A stretch of DNA of 64,000 bases, taken from assembly GCA_946902875.1 (NCBI GenBank), contig OX336340.1, positions 13,345,566-13,409,565 on the forward strand. Reading direction: 5' to 3'. Positions within the stretch are counted from its first letter, which is position 1, and each line of letters begins with the position of its first letter. The notes beneath the pieces are model-generated. The model saw nothing but the letters and a program-made list of their open reading frames with translations. It was not told the DNA's origin and did no database searches. Made by a program: the position numbers and the translations under genes. This document shows positions 9,403 through 19,442 of this stretch, in pieces. Origin of the DNA: Nematopogon swammerdamellus (lineage: Eukaryota; Arthropoda; Insecta; Lepidoptera; Adelidae).

Positions 9403-11355
9403 GATAACCATCCTGGTGGTCGTACTGAACATACGACATGCGGCCGCTACGAGATCCGTACTCAGCCAGCAGAGCGGAACTAACGGAATCTACTACGATC
9501 CGATTGGACATGTTCGGATTTACCAAGATCATTGGAAGCTGGTTACCTACAAAAACCTCACGGCAACATCGACGCGATGGACAACTTGGAAACCCAGCTG
9601 GTTCATACGAAGCTTGCTAACTCCAAAATAACGGCAGTAACCAACATAAAGCCATTCGATAAGGAAATTTCCAACATCGAATTAATCCTTGGCAACTCAA
9701 AAACGAGACTAGAAGCCATCAAACATCTGGTAGGCAGAGTAGAGACCAACTACAGAAATAGGCGTGGCTTGATAAATGGATTGGGATATGTTTTTAAAGC
9801 TATTTTCGGTACTTTAGATGAAGATGACGCAAAATTTTACGATCAATCAATCGAGCAATTGAATAAACAACAATATAAATTAGCTAACACAATCCAAGAA
9901 AATGTGCATGTCGTACAGTCAACAATTAAAAATTTCAACAGCACAATACATAAACTATTATATAATGAATACACGATCAACCGAAATATGGAAAGAATTA
10001 ATCAAGAACAGGATAAACTACACTCCCACATGTCTAACACCACCCTAATGAACGCATTAAGCAACCAGGTTCATACTCTCCACGAGGAGGCTCTTACATT
10101 ACAATCCATTGTAGAGGACCTAGTTGACTCGATTCTCTTCGCGAAGGCGAATATACTGCATCCATCGGTTATAACCCCATCACAGTTGAACTCCGAACTT
10201 TCACTATCACAATCAAAAATCCCTTCTGGGTATGATTTGCCCATACAACCTAATATCCATTCTATTCATACGTTATTAGATGTAGCAGAATTAATCACAT
10301 TTTACATAAATGGAAAGGTCGTGACAGTTATCAAAATACCTCTAGTACATCCGACAGAAAACCTGAAATTGTATCATGTAGTATCCTTTCCCGTGCCCTA
10401 CAGACAGCACGATGATAATTTTAAAACATTTGCTATGATTCAGATTAAACATAAGTATTTGGGATTATCGATGGATAAGAACAGTTATGTGCAATTAAGT
10501 GATTTAAAAAGTGAATGTAAAAGACTGGACATCAGCAACTATTTGTGTAAAAAACCAGCTCTGATGTCGACAAAAACTTTAGTGTCATGCGAAGTGGACA
10601 TTTTGGCGAATCACCCTGCCAAGATTCCCACACATTGCAACACTCGTGTACTTGTAGGAGATATTAAAATGTGACAACCCATTTCGGGCAATCGATTTTT
10701 ATATGCTTATTCTAATAAGGAAATATTCTCAGAGTCCTGCGGGCAAGACAATGTATCCGAGGGAACCATAGAAGGAGCAGGCATACTTAATTTAGCAATA
10801 GGTTGCACAATCTTTACCCCAGAGATTGTACTAAAAGCTTCGGAGGATATTACGGTCAATTGGACCGCACCCAACATACCTTTAGATATTACTCTCGATG
10901 ACTGTTGTAAATACGAGACATTTGGTGAACATCTAGATAAACTTGAACCCATTCACCTTACTAATGTAAAGTTAGACGACTTAAACTTGGCAGCACATAA
11001 GCTGGATCAATTTGATAAGGATTTAAAACTAATTAAGGACCAACCGCACATAATTAAGTATAGCCACTATTACTCTTATGTTTTGTATACATTTTTAGGA
11101 ATTATTTGCGGTATTTTGTTTAAACTTAAGAAATTTTACTTTAATTATATGTTGAGGGATAGCTCCAGAGATGATAATAACTGTCTGAATAGATGTATAA
11201 ATATATTTAATAATGTAAAGGTGACTGAGAGCAATCACTCGGAGAAAGGGTTAAGCTTGCGCCGTATAGACACACTGGGCGAAGAAACTAACGAAGAAGA
11301 AATACCGCTACGCCCGCGAACCAGACTTTATTCGCGTAAAGTCGAGCTCAATTAA
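9403..11355 (+). pseudogene. env: Errantivirus env, disrupted by a frameshift and an internal stop
   Basis: Envelope glycoprotein of the insect errantivirus type, related in this family to baculovirus F proteins; normally a membrane fusion protein. The frame from 9404 begins with a signal-peptide-like stretch (ITILVVVLNI) and an Env N-terminal block (GIYYDPIGHVRIY). The rest continues in the next frame, so a small indel lies between about 9565 and 9630. A furin-type RNRR followed by GLINGLGYVFKAI (near 9756-9800) marks the usual cleavage site and fusion peptide. The frame then meets a TGA at 10672-10674 and reopens at once to 11355. That last part holds a membrane segment (YVLYTFLGIICGILF near 11075-11120) and a short basic tail. 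With both lesions no full-length Env can be made from this copy; readthrough of the TGA is possible but unshown. Confidence 0.85.
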
Positions 11356-11376
11356 TAAAACCCTCAACTTTAATTT

Positions 11377-11388
11377 AAGGGGGGAGGA
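11377..11388 (+). promoter_or_regulatory. Polypurine tract of the errantivirus element
   Basis: AAGGGGGGAGGA lies one base before the TGTTAT start of the 3' LTR, the expected plus-strand primer. Confidence 0.8.
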
Positions 11389-11389
11389 T

Positions 11390-11772
11390 TGTTATACCCC
11401 CAATTTCATAGAGCTACATTGTAGAATAAATACAAAGCCATTGAGGGTTGGCAGATTTATGAGTGGCTCTCGCCACCCCGATGCAACCCCTGTGGGCTTG
11501 CACAATAATAAAAAGGTTGTTCACAGTCACAGCCGAGTTCAGTTCAATATCGATTTTCACCCCGAACGTACGCGCTGCGCACTACGTAATTAATTTACTA
11601 ATAAGTACAAACAATCAATCAGTTTCGCAAGTGTCCCAATTAAAACAATTAGTAATCAAGCTTAGTGGATTACTGTACCCAAATAGTTAAATTCTAAGCA
11701 TAAGGTCTAGAATTAAAGTTCGTGTGAAATAAATCTTTTTTAAAAACCCGAATTTTACTGACGGCCATAACA
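11390..11772 (+). repeat. 3' LTR of the errantivirus element
   Basis: 383 bp, matches 3031-3413 with one visible difference; followed by the target duplication GGCT at 11773-11776. Confidence 0.95.
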
Positions 11773-12702
11773 GGCTATCATTAAAAAATATTTCTAAACT
11801 GCGTAACATTCCCGTCTGCCCTACAAACATAAATAGCTGGTTAGTCCCTTACCATCAGAACTCACAATATGCAAACACAATATGTAGAGCTGTGTTTAAT
11901 TCCACTGTAAAACATAATATATGAATATAAATTAGATCAATAATGAAGTAATTACTTAAAACTATTGTGTTATATAATATAACTGAAAGATATTTATGGT
12001 TCAGGGCAAATTCAGTTTTCAGTATCATGAATACTATATGCTGTAAATATTTTAATGTTCTTTTGAGCGGTAGTATGAGTTAATTATTTGTAAGTTACTA
12101 TGATATAATACTTATAAGGTACTAACAAAACATGATGATTTGCGAAGTTTGTTTGTCATTCTTCTTCGTATTGAACTTAGAGCTGGCGAAATTTACGACA
12201 TGTCCAAGCGTAGTTTACTATTACCTATGCATGGTAGGTTTTTATTACCTATGGATGAAATTATACAATAAACAATTATTATGGCGATTAATAACAATCG
12301 TCTGTCTTTTTTCAGAATTATATTATTATGCTGTGATAATGATTGTCAAAACCTTTTAAAAACATTATTCTAATTTGACCTGATTAAAAATTAACACAAT
12401 TGTAAAATAATCAGAAATTTAATTCTGGTGCAAAATTTTAAGCTCAAAATTTCACTAAAAAATAGTGCATTTCACGAAAGTTTAGTTGTACTGTGTACGT
12501 ACAAGCCTCCAAGGGCGGCGGAGGCGCGGCGACATAGCGGATACACCGGGTAGCTGACACCAGATAACACTACACGATTAGGGATGACAGAAGAATGCTC
12601 TCTAGAGCGGTGCTTTGTCATACATATGTAACATGCTTCACTTGCGCAGTGTTGTAGTGCGGTCTTTTGAATGGAGTTGTGTATGTTTATGAATGATTCG
12701 CA

Positions 12703-12734
12703 GTTCATCTGTGTGCTTAAGCACACAGATGAAC
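12703..12734. repeat. Perfect 32-bp palindrome
   Basis: Arms of 14 bp (12703-12716 and 12721-12734) around a central TTAA. Part of the right arm (CACAGATGAA) recurs at about 12874-12883, just beyond the MITE-like element, so the palindrome and that element may share a history. Confidence 0.8.
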
Positions 12735-12751
12735 TTTTAAAACTTTTAAAA

Positions 12752-12874
12752 GTACAGTGCCCGGCAGCAAATAATGCATGTCGAGCTTTAGTCGCGATAG
12801 GGACGACGACGCTTTACAACCGGATTGTCTCTTTCTAAAGCTCGACACGCATGAATTGCTGCCGGGAACTGTAC
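12752..12874. mobile_element. 123-bp MITE-like element with ~41-bp terminal inverted repeats
   Basis: Starts GTACAGTGCCCGGCAGCAA and ends with the near-complement TTGCTGCCGGGAACTGTAC. The arms extend about 41 bp through AGCTCGACA-type sequence with a few mismatches. It is too short to code for anything. Superfamily is not assigned. Confidence 0.7.
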
Positions 12875-14515
12875 ACAGATGAATCAGGAATCAGTATATT
12901 TATATTATAAGTGTACATGCCTAAGGGAATTGCGACTTAGAGTAGGTATGCATATGCAAATGTATAGTCGTAGTATATTCGTCGAGACTCGAGACATATC
13001 AGGAAAATGCTCATAACACGAATAATTTTTTTTATAGAAATTCGAAATTTAAATTTTTACGAACTTGAGAAATTACATTTTAAATTAGTTTTGGGAACGG
13101 GTTTAGCGGACGGGTTAAGTTATAATAAGACACAAAGTAGTGCGTTTTTTCTAATTCTTCGTAAATAAAAAATTAATTGGACATTAAAACGGCCTCATCC
13201 GAATGGCAAGTGAAACGTCGCGTTGCGTCGACCGTAGCGTATACGAGTAGGTACAAAGTATATGTTGGGGGTTTCTTTGTAATTGTATATTTTAAAATCT
13301 CTTTACTCAAAACCCTGTAAGTTCGAGCGTTTTTCACGCACAGAGGGTTCCGTAATTTCCTTCTTCCACGCATAACTAGCGAGTGGGCACAGCGATCACT
13401 CGGTCGCTCCGTGCCGCCCGCACCGCCCGCAACGCCCCCCGCCGCGTTCATCCATAATGCTACGAGTATTTTCTTTTTAACCGTTTCAGGTTAAAGTTAG
13501 CTTTCATGCCGTAAGGACTAAGTTATGTACTTTATGATTTTTTAAATATATTTATTGGACTTTGCGTTCTGGAGTGCGCGCGTTTTTTAGTAATGTTTAT
13601 ATCATTCATTTCTCTTTACATCAATTATCTGTCTCTCTTTATACAGGACAATTATTGGTAATGGTGGTTTCCTGTCCTCCGTATATTTGATGATGTCTTG
13701 CCACGGTATGCTTCCACTGAAGCATCTCTAAATATGATTCACTCAGATTGAGAGACATCTGACCGATTTTATAAGTGTCCCTGCTACCATCTACGGCGGC
13801 GGAATCCTAAAAATCAGGCAGTTTAGGAGAATTCTTGACGAACTCAGGCAAATTATATGTTGCAAATACACCCTCTGTAGGTATATTATATGTGCATGGA
13901 TAGTTAAATAAGTGCATCGAAGCTAGAGAGAAGTAATTTGCTTATTTCATTAGATTTTTTAAATATTTATGCGAACGAAAATTTTATTCTGGGAGAATTA
14001 CACTGGAAGGAAAAACAATGAAGACCTCTAATGAACGAACATAATTATTGGTCACGTCCTCAAAACACCGCGTTGACGGTGTGAACGAAATTAAGACGAG
14101 CAAATATTATTATACGACCAATTGAGAATAAATATTTATGCATTGACTTTACCTCTATGACTATTAAGACTTGCGTAATTGTAATGATCGGGATAGACCA
14201 TTTTCAAGGGCTTACGCTCTTACCTGACACCATTTCCTTCTGGGTCAAAGTGAACCAGTCCTTGAGTAGATGAAGTGAAATAAAATTAGCAATAATTTAT
14301 TATTTAATAATTTTCAGATTAAGTATTATCGTATCCGTATTCTTTAGCGTACGTGAACTGCATGCCGTGTGAAGGGTTATTCTTGCTCAACAGGGAAAAA
14401 CCGCAATTAATAACTAATCATAGTGATTTAGTGTTCGTGTAATATGTTTATCATAGTGTGTTCTTTATGGTGAAAAAAAAAATTCAACTGAAACTGACTC
14501 TCGTCTCTACAATAG

Positions 14516-16803
14516 TGTTGCCGACAGACCTCAAAAGTGCGGTCTAGCTAGTTAAATCGGCATCTAGGTAGTCATATTAGGTAAAGTGTTGTGTGAGGCT
14601 CCTGCCTCATCTAAGTGCCATCCTTGGGGTGGCCAAGTGCGCAGCGCAGTGGACTTTGCGCTGCGCACACCTAGTTATAGAACACTTTTTCCTAAAAATG
14701 TATGATGATTGAATAATGTTTGTAGTTTATAGTTTACACTTTTTTATAATTTTAATTTTTACAATTTGAATAGATACATAGTTTACATTTTTATTTTTTT
14801 TACATTGATATTTTTTGTTCTTTGAAAATAGTTATTGTAAAATCATGTTAATGTAACTTAAAATCGTGCTATAATTTTGGAATATTATGTAAAGGTAAAA
14901 TCATATTCAGTATTGCATAACATATTGTAATGTAACGGGCGTGGAGGGAGCTTGCTAACACATTGAATAAACGAATATACAACGCGTAAGTGCGTATGTG
15001 TTAGTAAGCAACCTCCACGCCGTGTCCGTTGTCTGGAAAAACCCAGGCAACGGTTTTGCGCACGGCCCGACTCCGACCGTGGGAAAATGTTATTTCGCCG
15101 TGGGTGGGGCGAGTATTTGGCGACCCTCCCGATCGGACTGTGGCCGTGAAGGAGGCCGCAAAAATTACTGTGAATAATTAAAATGTTATGTATGCCAATC
15201 GATAGAGCTGAAAATGTAGATTCCAAATATGTAACTGTTATTAAAATTGTACGGTTGGTTTTCGAGAAAAACCGCACGCACGCTCTACGCGGGTGCGGTG
15301 ATTTTCCCCTGTTTTCCCGACTGGAGGCCCAGTCTCTGATAGACTTGGGACATGTGGGGTACCACTGGAACCGCCTGGAGGAGACGAACAGAATGGTATA
15401 CTGTTTGTCATGATAGGATTCCTCCAGGCCCGAGTCTGAGGCCCGATCTCCCATAACGTGCTAGCGCGCCACGCCAGTGGCGACGCCTCGCGGGGGACGG
15501 GCGGACTCGGCGCGCGGAAAGCGAGACAGAGCACCGCGCGGGTTAGAAAAGCGTTTTCCGTACCTTGGGTACGGAAAATGATTTTTCACCCACATGTCCA
15601 ATACCTCATTGGGACGGGCTCGACTTAGCGCATCTTTTGAGCTACCTTGGGTAGCTCTAATATTTTTTCTATAGGCGCTAGGTCGGGCGAACACTTAGTA
15701 TGCAGAGAGGACCTTGGGCCCTCTCTCAGCTAAGCCCGGATAGGGAGGGGTATGGTTATATAGGAAAACTATAGTGTTTTTCAGCCCCTATTCGGGCATA
15801 CCACTCCACAGGACGAGAGTGGTATGGTTTCCTAGCCAGGTCGTTCCAAAGAGAATAAACTTTAGGGAGCCTCTAGTCGGAAACAGTAAGGCTGAGTGCC
15901 ATGCCGAATGGCATATATAGATAAAAAAGTAAGCTCTATCGATTGGCCAACTTTGTATGTGTATATTTTTATGAAGAATAAATATTTTAGTCGGACGGCG
16001 CACTCTTGCGTCTCGGTCGGTCGGACGCAGCGACCTCAGGCGGCGTAGAGAGGCGAAAAAGAGAAAGTTTTCGAGCGAGTAATATAAATATAGGGCCACC
16101 TTGGGTGGCCAGTCAGTTCTTCTGCCACACTCGCCTCGTGCGCTACGTTCACTCCGGAGTCGAACTAGCCTCTCGTCAGCCACTGGATTCGTCGGAGACC
16201 TTCGTTCCTTCAGTCGCGCTTTCCACCTTGGGTGGCTAGTGCTTCGGTTGGGGCGGGGCTGCGGCGAAGCTGACTTGAGGTGAGCCGATCTGTGTCGCCG
16301 TGTTAGCCTGCTGCAGACCTGATCCTCGGGATCCTCATCGGGTGACCTCCCACCATGGCGTGGTTGTAGGGCCCCGGTAGAGTTCGGTCTCACAGGCGCA
16401 TAGCTGCCAGTCGGCTCGCGCAGCGTAAGCGAGTCACGCACACGCCGTACGTGCATTTATAGATTTCGCAAGTTGTGACCTCTCTGCCGCCGCCGTAACG
16501 TGCTCTGACCGGCACAGTCGCGGAGTACACCGTCCGGCGCCATTGTACCGTAGACGCGTGTTTTCTTATTCCCGCGTCGCCCGCGCATCCGCGCCCGTCT
16601 ATTCCCGCTCTCCTCCGCGGAGCGGACGACACGACTCACGTCGGGTCGCGCGGGTCGCAGAGGTACATATCCCTCGACAGGGGAGGTCGCGATCGTATTG
16701 GTAGCGGTCGCGATCGTTCCTAAGGACGGTGGGTCATCGCCCAGGAAGCCCGCTCTGAGGGTGCCGCGCACCGCAACTCAGCTCGGCGGGCGGCTCGGCT
16801 TCA
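14516..16803 (+). repeat. 5' LTR of the BEL/Pao derivative (2,288 bp)
   Basis: TG...CA ends, preceded by AATAG. The first third is AT-rich, the rest GC-rich. It is unusually rich in hairpins: a cluster at 14594-14668, an 84-bp inverted structure at 14938-15021 and a series with a shared TTG apex between 14617 and 16235. Open frames of up to 222 codons lie on both strands in identical form in both LTRs but show no domain and overlap the hairpins, so I do not call them genes. Confidence 0.9.
14938..15021 (+). repeat. 84-nt imperfect stem-loop in the BEL-type LTR
   Basis: GGCGTGGAGG (14938-14947) pairs with CCTCCACGCC (15012-15021), and GCTTGCTAACACA (14950-14962) with TGTGTTAGTAAGC (14997-15009, one mismatch). 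The loop is 34 nt. It is repeated at 21365-21448 in the other LTR. It could be an RNA structure or an old short insertion. Confidence 0.7.
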
Positions 16804-16807
16804 AAAC

Positions 16808-16829
16808 TGGTCCTTCGAGCCGGATTTGA
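16808..16829 (+). promoter_or_regulatory. Primer binding site, tRNA-Tyr
   Basis: From TGGTCCTTCGAGCCGG onward, 22 bases are complementary to the 3' end of insect tRNA-Tyr including CCA (as I recall that tRNA, which ends CGGCTCGAAGGA-CCA). Four bases (AAAC) separate it from the LTR. Confidence 0.8.
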
Positions 16830-16847
16830 CGCACCACGGCAAGCACG

Positions 16848-19442
16848 ATGTCACAGCAAGTACAACATAGTCCGGTGAAAACTCGGAGCCGTACGCGAAA
16901 AGAAGAACTCACCGTAGAGAGAAGCGCGGCGAGCGCAGAGTCCGATTTACGACCGGACGCGTCCGCCGACGCACAGGCGCCCGTCCGCGCCGCTGCCACA
17001 GACGCCGCAGCTGCAACGACGAGCGAGGCGCACCCCGCCCGACCGCTACTCGCCGACACCACGCCAGTAGCAGACTCGGGTTTCGCCGGGGCCACGCCAG
17101 GTACGCGAATTAGTACCACACTCTACGGAACGCCGCCGCCGCCCAGCAACGTAACGCATCACACGGAACGTCGCAGCGACGACGGCGCGTCGCGCTTCTC
17201 GACCGCATCAAGGCGGTCGGCGTATCTGCGTGAGCGCACGACGCTACGCGCGATGCAAGAAACGCACGCTATAGAGGAGGAGATCGAACGACAACGCCGT
17301 CGTCTAGAACTCGTCCGACAGAGGGAGAGGGTTGAGCTGGCCCGTATCGCCGCGGAGGAAGAGGAGGATTTAAGAAGAATCCACTTCGAGACTACCTCGC
17401 AGCTAGATATAGAAGGAAGCCGACAGGAAAGTATTCGTAGCTGGCTCGAGGACACAGCCGCCGCGCGCCGGCCTGCCGCCGCCGCCGCCGCCGCGCCGTC
17501 CGAACCGCTCGCCCGCTCGGACACCGCCGCCGCGCGCCGGCCTGCCGTCGCCGCCGCCGCCGCGCCGTCCGAACAGCACGCCCGCTCCGACCCCGCCCCG
17601 CCGACGCTGCCACTGCCGCGCACGCCGAGGGGGGCCCAGTCGTCTCGACAAGATAGAGACGAAATGGCTTCGTCGCGTCCCGACGCCTCGCCGCACCGCC
17701 GATCCATGACACCGGGCCGGCAGTCGCGGAACGAAGCAATGGCAGAGCACACACGAATCATCGTGGATGCGATGTCCCAGTTGCACATCCGACGAGAGGA
17801 GAAATTAGATTACCGAAATGTATGTCGGAATCTACCAACATTCACCGGAACGATGAATGAATGGATGCCTTTCAAACGAGCGTATGATGACTCGAAGAAA
17901 CAGGGCCGGTTCTCTAAGGAGGAGAACCTGGCGCGCCTGCGTCTTGCTTTGAAAGGTAAAGCGCTAGAGACAGCGAAGTCTCTTCTCGTAATGTCCGAGG
18001 ACCCGGACGAGATAGTGGATGCGTTAGAAGAACGGTTCGCCCATCCCGTCCTAATTGTTAAAGAAGTGGAGAGGGAGGTGGAGGAGTTGCCGAAGCTGCC
18101 GCTGGACTACGCCGAGCAGCTACCCGACTTCGTCGCGAAGGCCCGCAGCTCCATCACGCTGTTGGAGAAGCTGCGGGAGCACCACCACCATCTACGCTGC
18201 GATGTGCATCTGCTAATATTGGAAAGAATGCCCATCACACTTCGCTCACAATGGACCACGTGGGCGAATATCAACGATGATGGGTCAGAGTCGAAAAACA
18301 TGGCTCTGCTGCGTTTCCTTCGCTCGGAGGTGAAAAATGTGCGGAATTATTCTTTGCCTCCGAAGGCCGACCCGAAACCAAAGGAACAAAAACAACAGAT
18401 ATTTGCGGTACAAGAAAAGACCGGGAATAAATATCAAACTCAAAAATCGACATGCACTACGGCACAAACAGGCCGCGCCACTCCGAGCGAAGGAAATAAG
18501 TGTCCACTGTGCGCGGACCGACATCCCGTTGCACAGTGTGCACTAATGAAACGCATGTCGGTAGACGAGCGATGGAACTGGGCGAAGAAAGAAGGCGCCT
18601 GCTTCTCGTGCTTAAGAAAGCACTTTATTACAGAATGTAAAAATAAAACGAAGTGTGACGTAAATAAATGCACACGATATCACAATCGTTTACTGCACTA
18701 CGACAACACAGCTGCAGGAAAGGTGCCATCTACGCCTGTCTCAGTCGGATGTCTCACGCACGGCTATCCGACAGCGGCACCGGGTCACGGTGCCATGCCA
18801 GAGCCGCGGCGCCCCTCTTCGCGGACACGACGAACGAATCGACGTCGAGGCCGCGGCCGCAAGAAACGACAAGGCCGCCGACAGCAAATAGACCGGGCGG
18901 ATCAGATTCCAATTGGAATCCAACAAGGAGAATCGTTCCGCTCGGAGACGTCGCAGAAACTCGCGCCCGACTTCAAGATCGACGACATCGTTGTCATCGG
19001 TGACCCCGCCTCGCCTCGTGACGTATGGCCGCGTGGGCGAGTCGTACGCACGCACCCCGCTGACGACGGATGCGTGCGTGTGGTCGTCGAAATCAAGACG
19101 TCGGCCCGTGTCTACAAGCGGGCGGCACGGAACGTAACCGCGCTGCCCGCCGACGAAGCAGCTTACGCCAACAGCTGCCCGCGGCCGACGGCGCGTGCAA
19201 TGCATGAGAGGGGTACTCGCACCGCGCCTCGAGCCGCCACAACGACAGAGACGCGCGTCGCCGCCGCCCACACTGGCGCGGCGCGCTCGCCCGACGCAGC
19301 TTCAGCCAACAGCCCCGCGTCGAGCGTCACGGCCGAGAGCACGGTGCATGTCGCACGCACCGCAGCTCGGGCCGCTACAGCAACAGAGCTCGCGCCGACA
19401 CAGCCGCGGCGCGCTCGCTCGCCGCCGCCGCGTCCGCTATGA
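16848..19442 (+). CDS. gag: Gag-like protein fused to a DUF5641-type domain (BEL/Pao, pol deleted)
   Basis: 864 residues. The N-terminus is disordered. Residues about 120-200 form a charged coiled coil rich in E/R. A 23-residue Ala/Arg/Pro unit is repeated twice (DNA 17451-17519 and 17520-17588). Residues about 320-500 match the Pao Gag domain DUF1759 (LPTFTGTMNEWMPFKRAYDD and the following helices). Two zinc knuckles follow, CPLCADRHPVAQC and CFSCLRKHFITEC, then a KCDVNKC segment typical of the Gag-protease linker. Where protease and RT should come there is a short Arg-rich stretch. Then comes FKIDDIVVIGDP, DVWPRGRVVRTHP and a VYKRAARNVTALP end: the DUF5641-type domain normally after BEL integrase. 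The ORF ends in a low-complexity Ala/Arg/Pro tail. The fusion stays in one frame, so a stable product is plausible. Confidence 0.82.
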   Translation: MSQQVQHSPVKTRSRTRKEELTVERSAASAESDLRPDASADAQAPVRAAATDAAAATTSEAHPARPLLADTTPVADSGFAGATPGTRISTTLYGTPPPPSNVTHHTERRSDDGASRFSTASRRSAYLRERTTLRAMQETHAIEEEIERQRRRLELVRQRERVELARIAAEEEEDLRRIHFETTSQLDIEGSRQESIRSWLEDTAAARRPAAAAAAAPSEPLARSDTAAARRPAVAAAAAPSEQHARSDPAPPTLPLPRTPRGAQSSRQDRDEMASSRPDASPHRRSMTPGRQSRNEAMAEHTRIIVDAMSQLHIRREEKLDYRNVCRNLPTFTGTMNEWMPFKRAYDDSKKQGRFSKEENLARLRLALKGKALETAKSLLVMSEDPDEIVDALEERFAHPVLIVKEVEREVEELPKLPLDYAEQLPDFVAKARSSITLLEKLREHHHHLRCDVHLLILERMPITLRSQWTTWANINDDGSESKNMALLRFLRSEVKNVRNYSLPPKADPKPKEQKQQIFAVQEKTGNKYQTQKSTCTTAQTGRATPSEGNKCPLCADRHPVAQCALMKRMSVDERWNWAKKEGACFSCLRKHFITECKNKTKCDVNKCTRYHNRLLHYDNTAAGKVPSTPVSVGCLTHGYPTAAPGHGAMPEPRRPSSRTRRTNRRRGRGRKKRQGRRQQIDRADQIPIGIQQGESFRSETSQKLAPDFKIDDIVVIGDPASPRDVWPRGRVVRTHPADDGCVRVVVEIKTSARVYKRAARNVTALPADEAAYANSCPRPTARAMHERGTRTAPRAATTTETRVAAAHTGAARSPDAASANSPASSVTAESTVHVARTAARAATATELAPTQPRRARSPPPRPL

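Larger units (their letters stand above)
3031..11772 (+). mobile_element. Errantivirus-type (Ty3/gypsy, env-bearing) LTR retroelement, full length
   Basis: Complete 8,742-bp provirus-like element. LTRs of 383 bp (3031-3413 and 11390-11772) run TGTTATACCC...GCCATAACA and differ by eye at one base only (T/C near 3213 and 11572). It is flanked by a 4-bp duplication, GGCT at 3027-3030 and 11773-11776, the size expected of this group. Order: LTR, primer site, leader, gag, -1 frameshift signal, pol, env, polypurine tract, LTR. Gag and pol read through without a break. Env has one frameshift and one internal stop. Errantiviruses are endogenous retroviruses of insects, some infectious through Env; this copy could make Gag-Pol but not a full-length Env. 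Confidence 0.92.
11777..14510. other. AT-rich intergenic DNA between two LTR elements
   Basis: No gene recognised in 2.7 kb. It holds a palindrome at 12703-12734, a small MITE-like element at 12752-12874 and a short GC-rich patch at 13380-13450. Open frames here (for example 12132-12359 plus, 13173-13451 minus) show no domain and no convincing splice context. Confidence 0.5.

Noticed and set aside
14885..16771. Open frames of 76-222 codons on both strands in the BEL-type LTR, repeated at 21312-23198
   Set aside because: They lie in a non-coding LTR, overlap each other and the hairpins, show no domain and are identical in both LTRs simply because the LTRs are.
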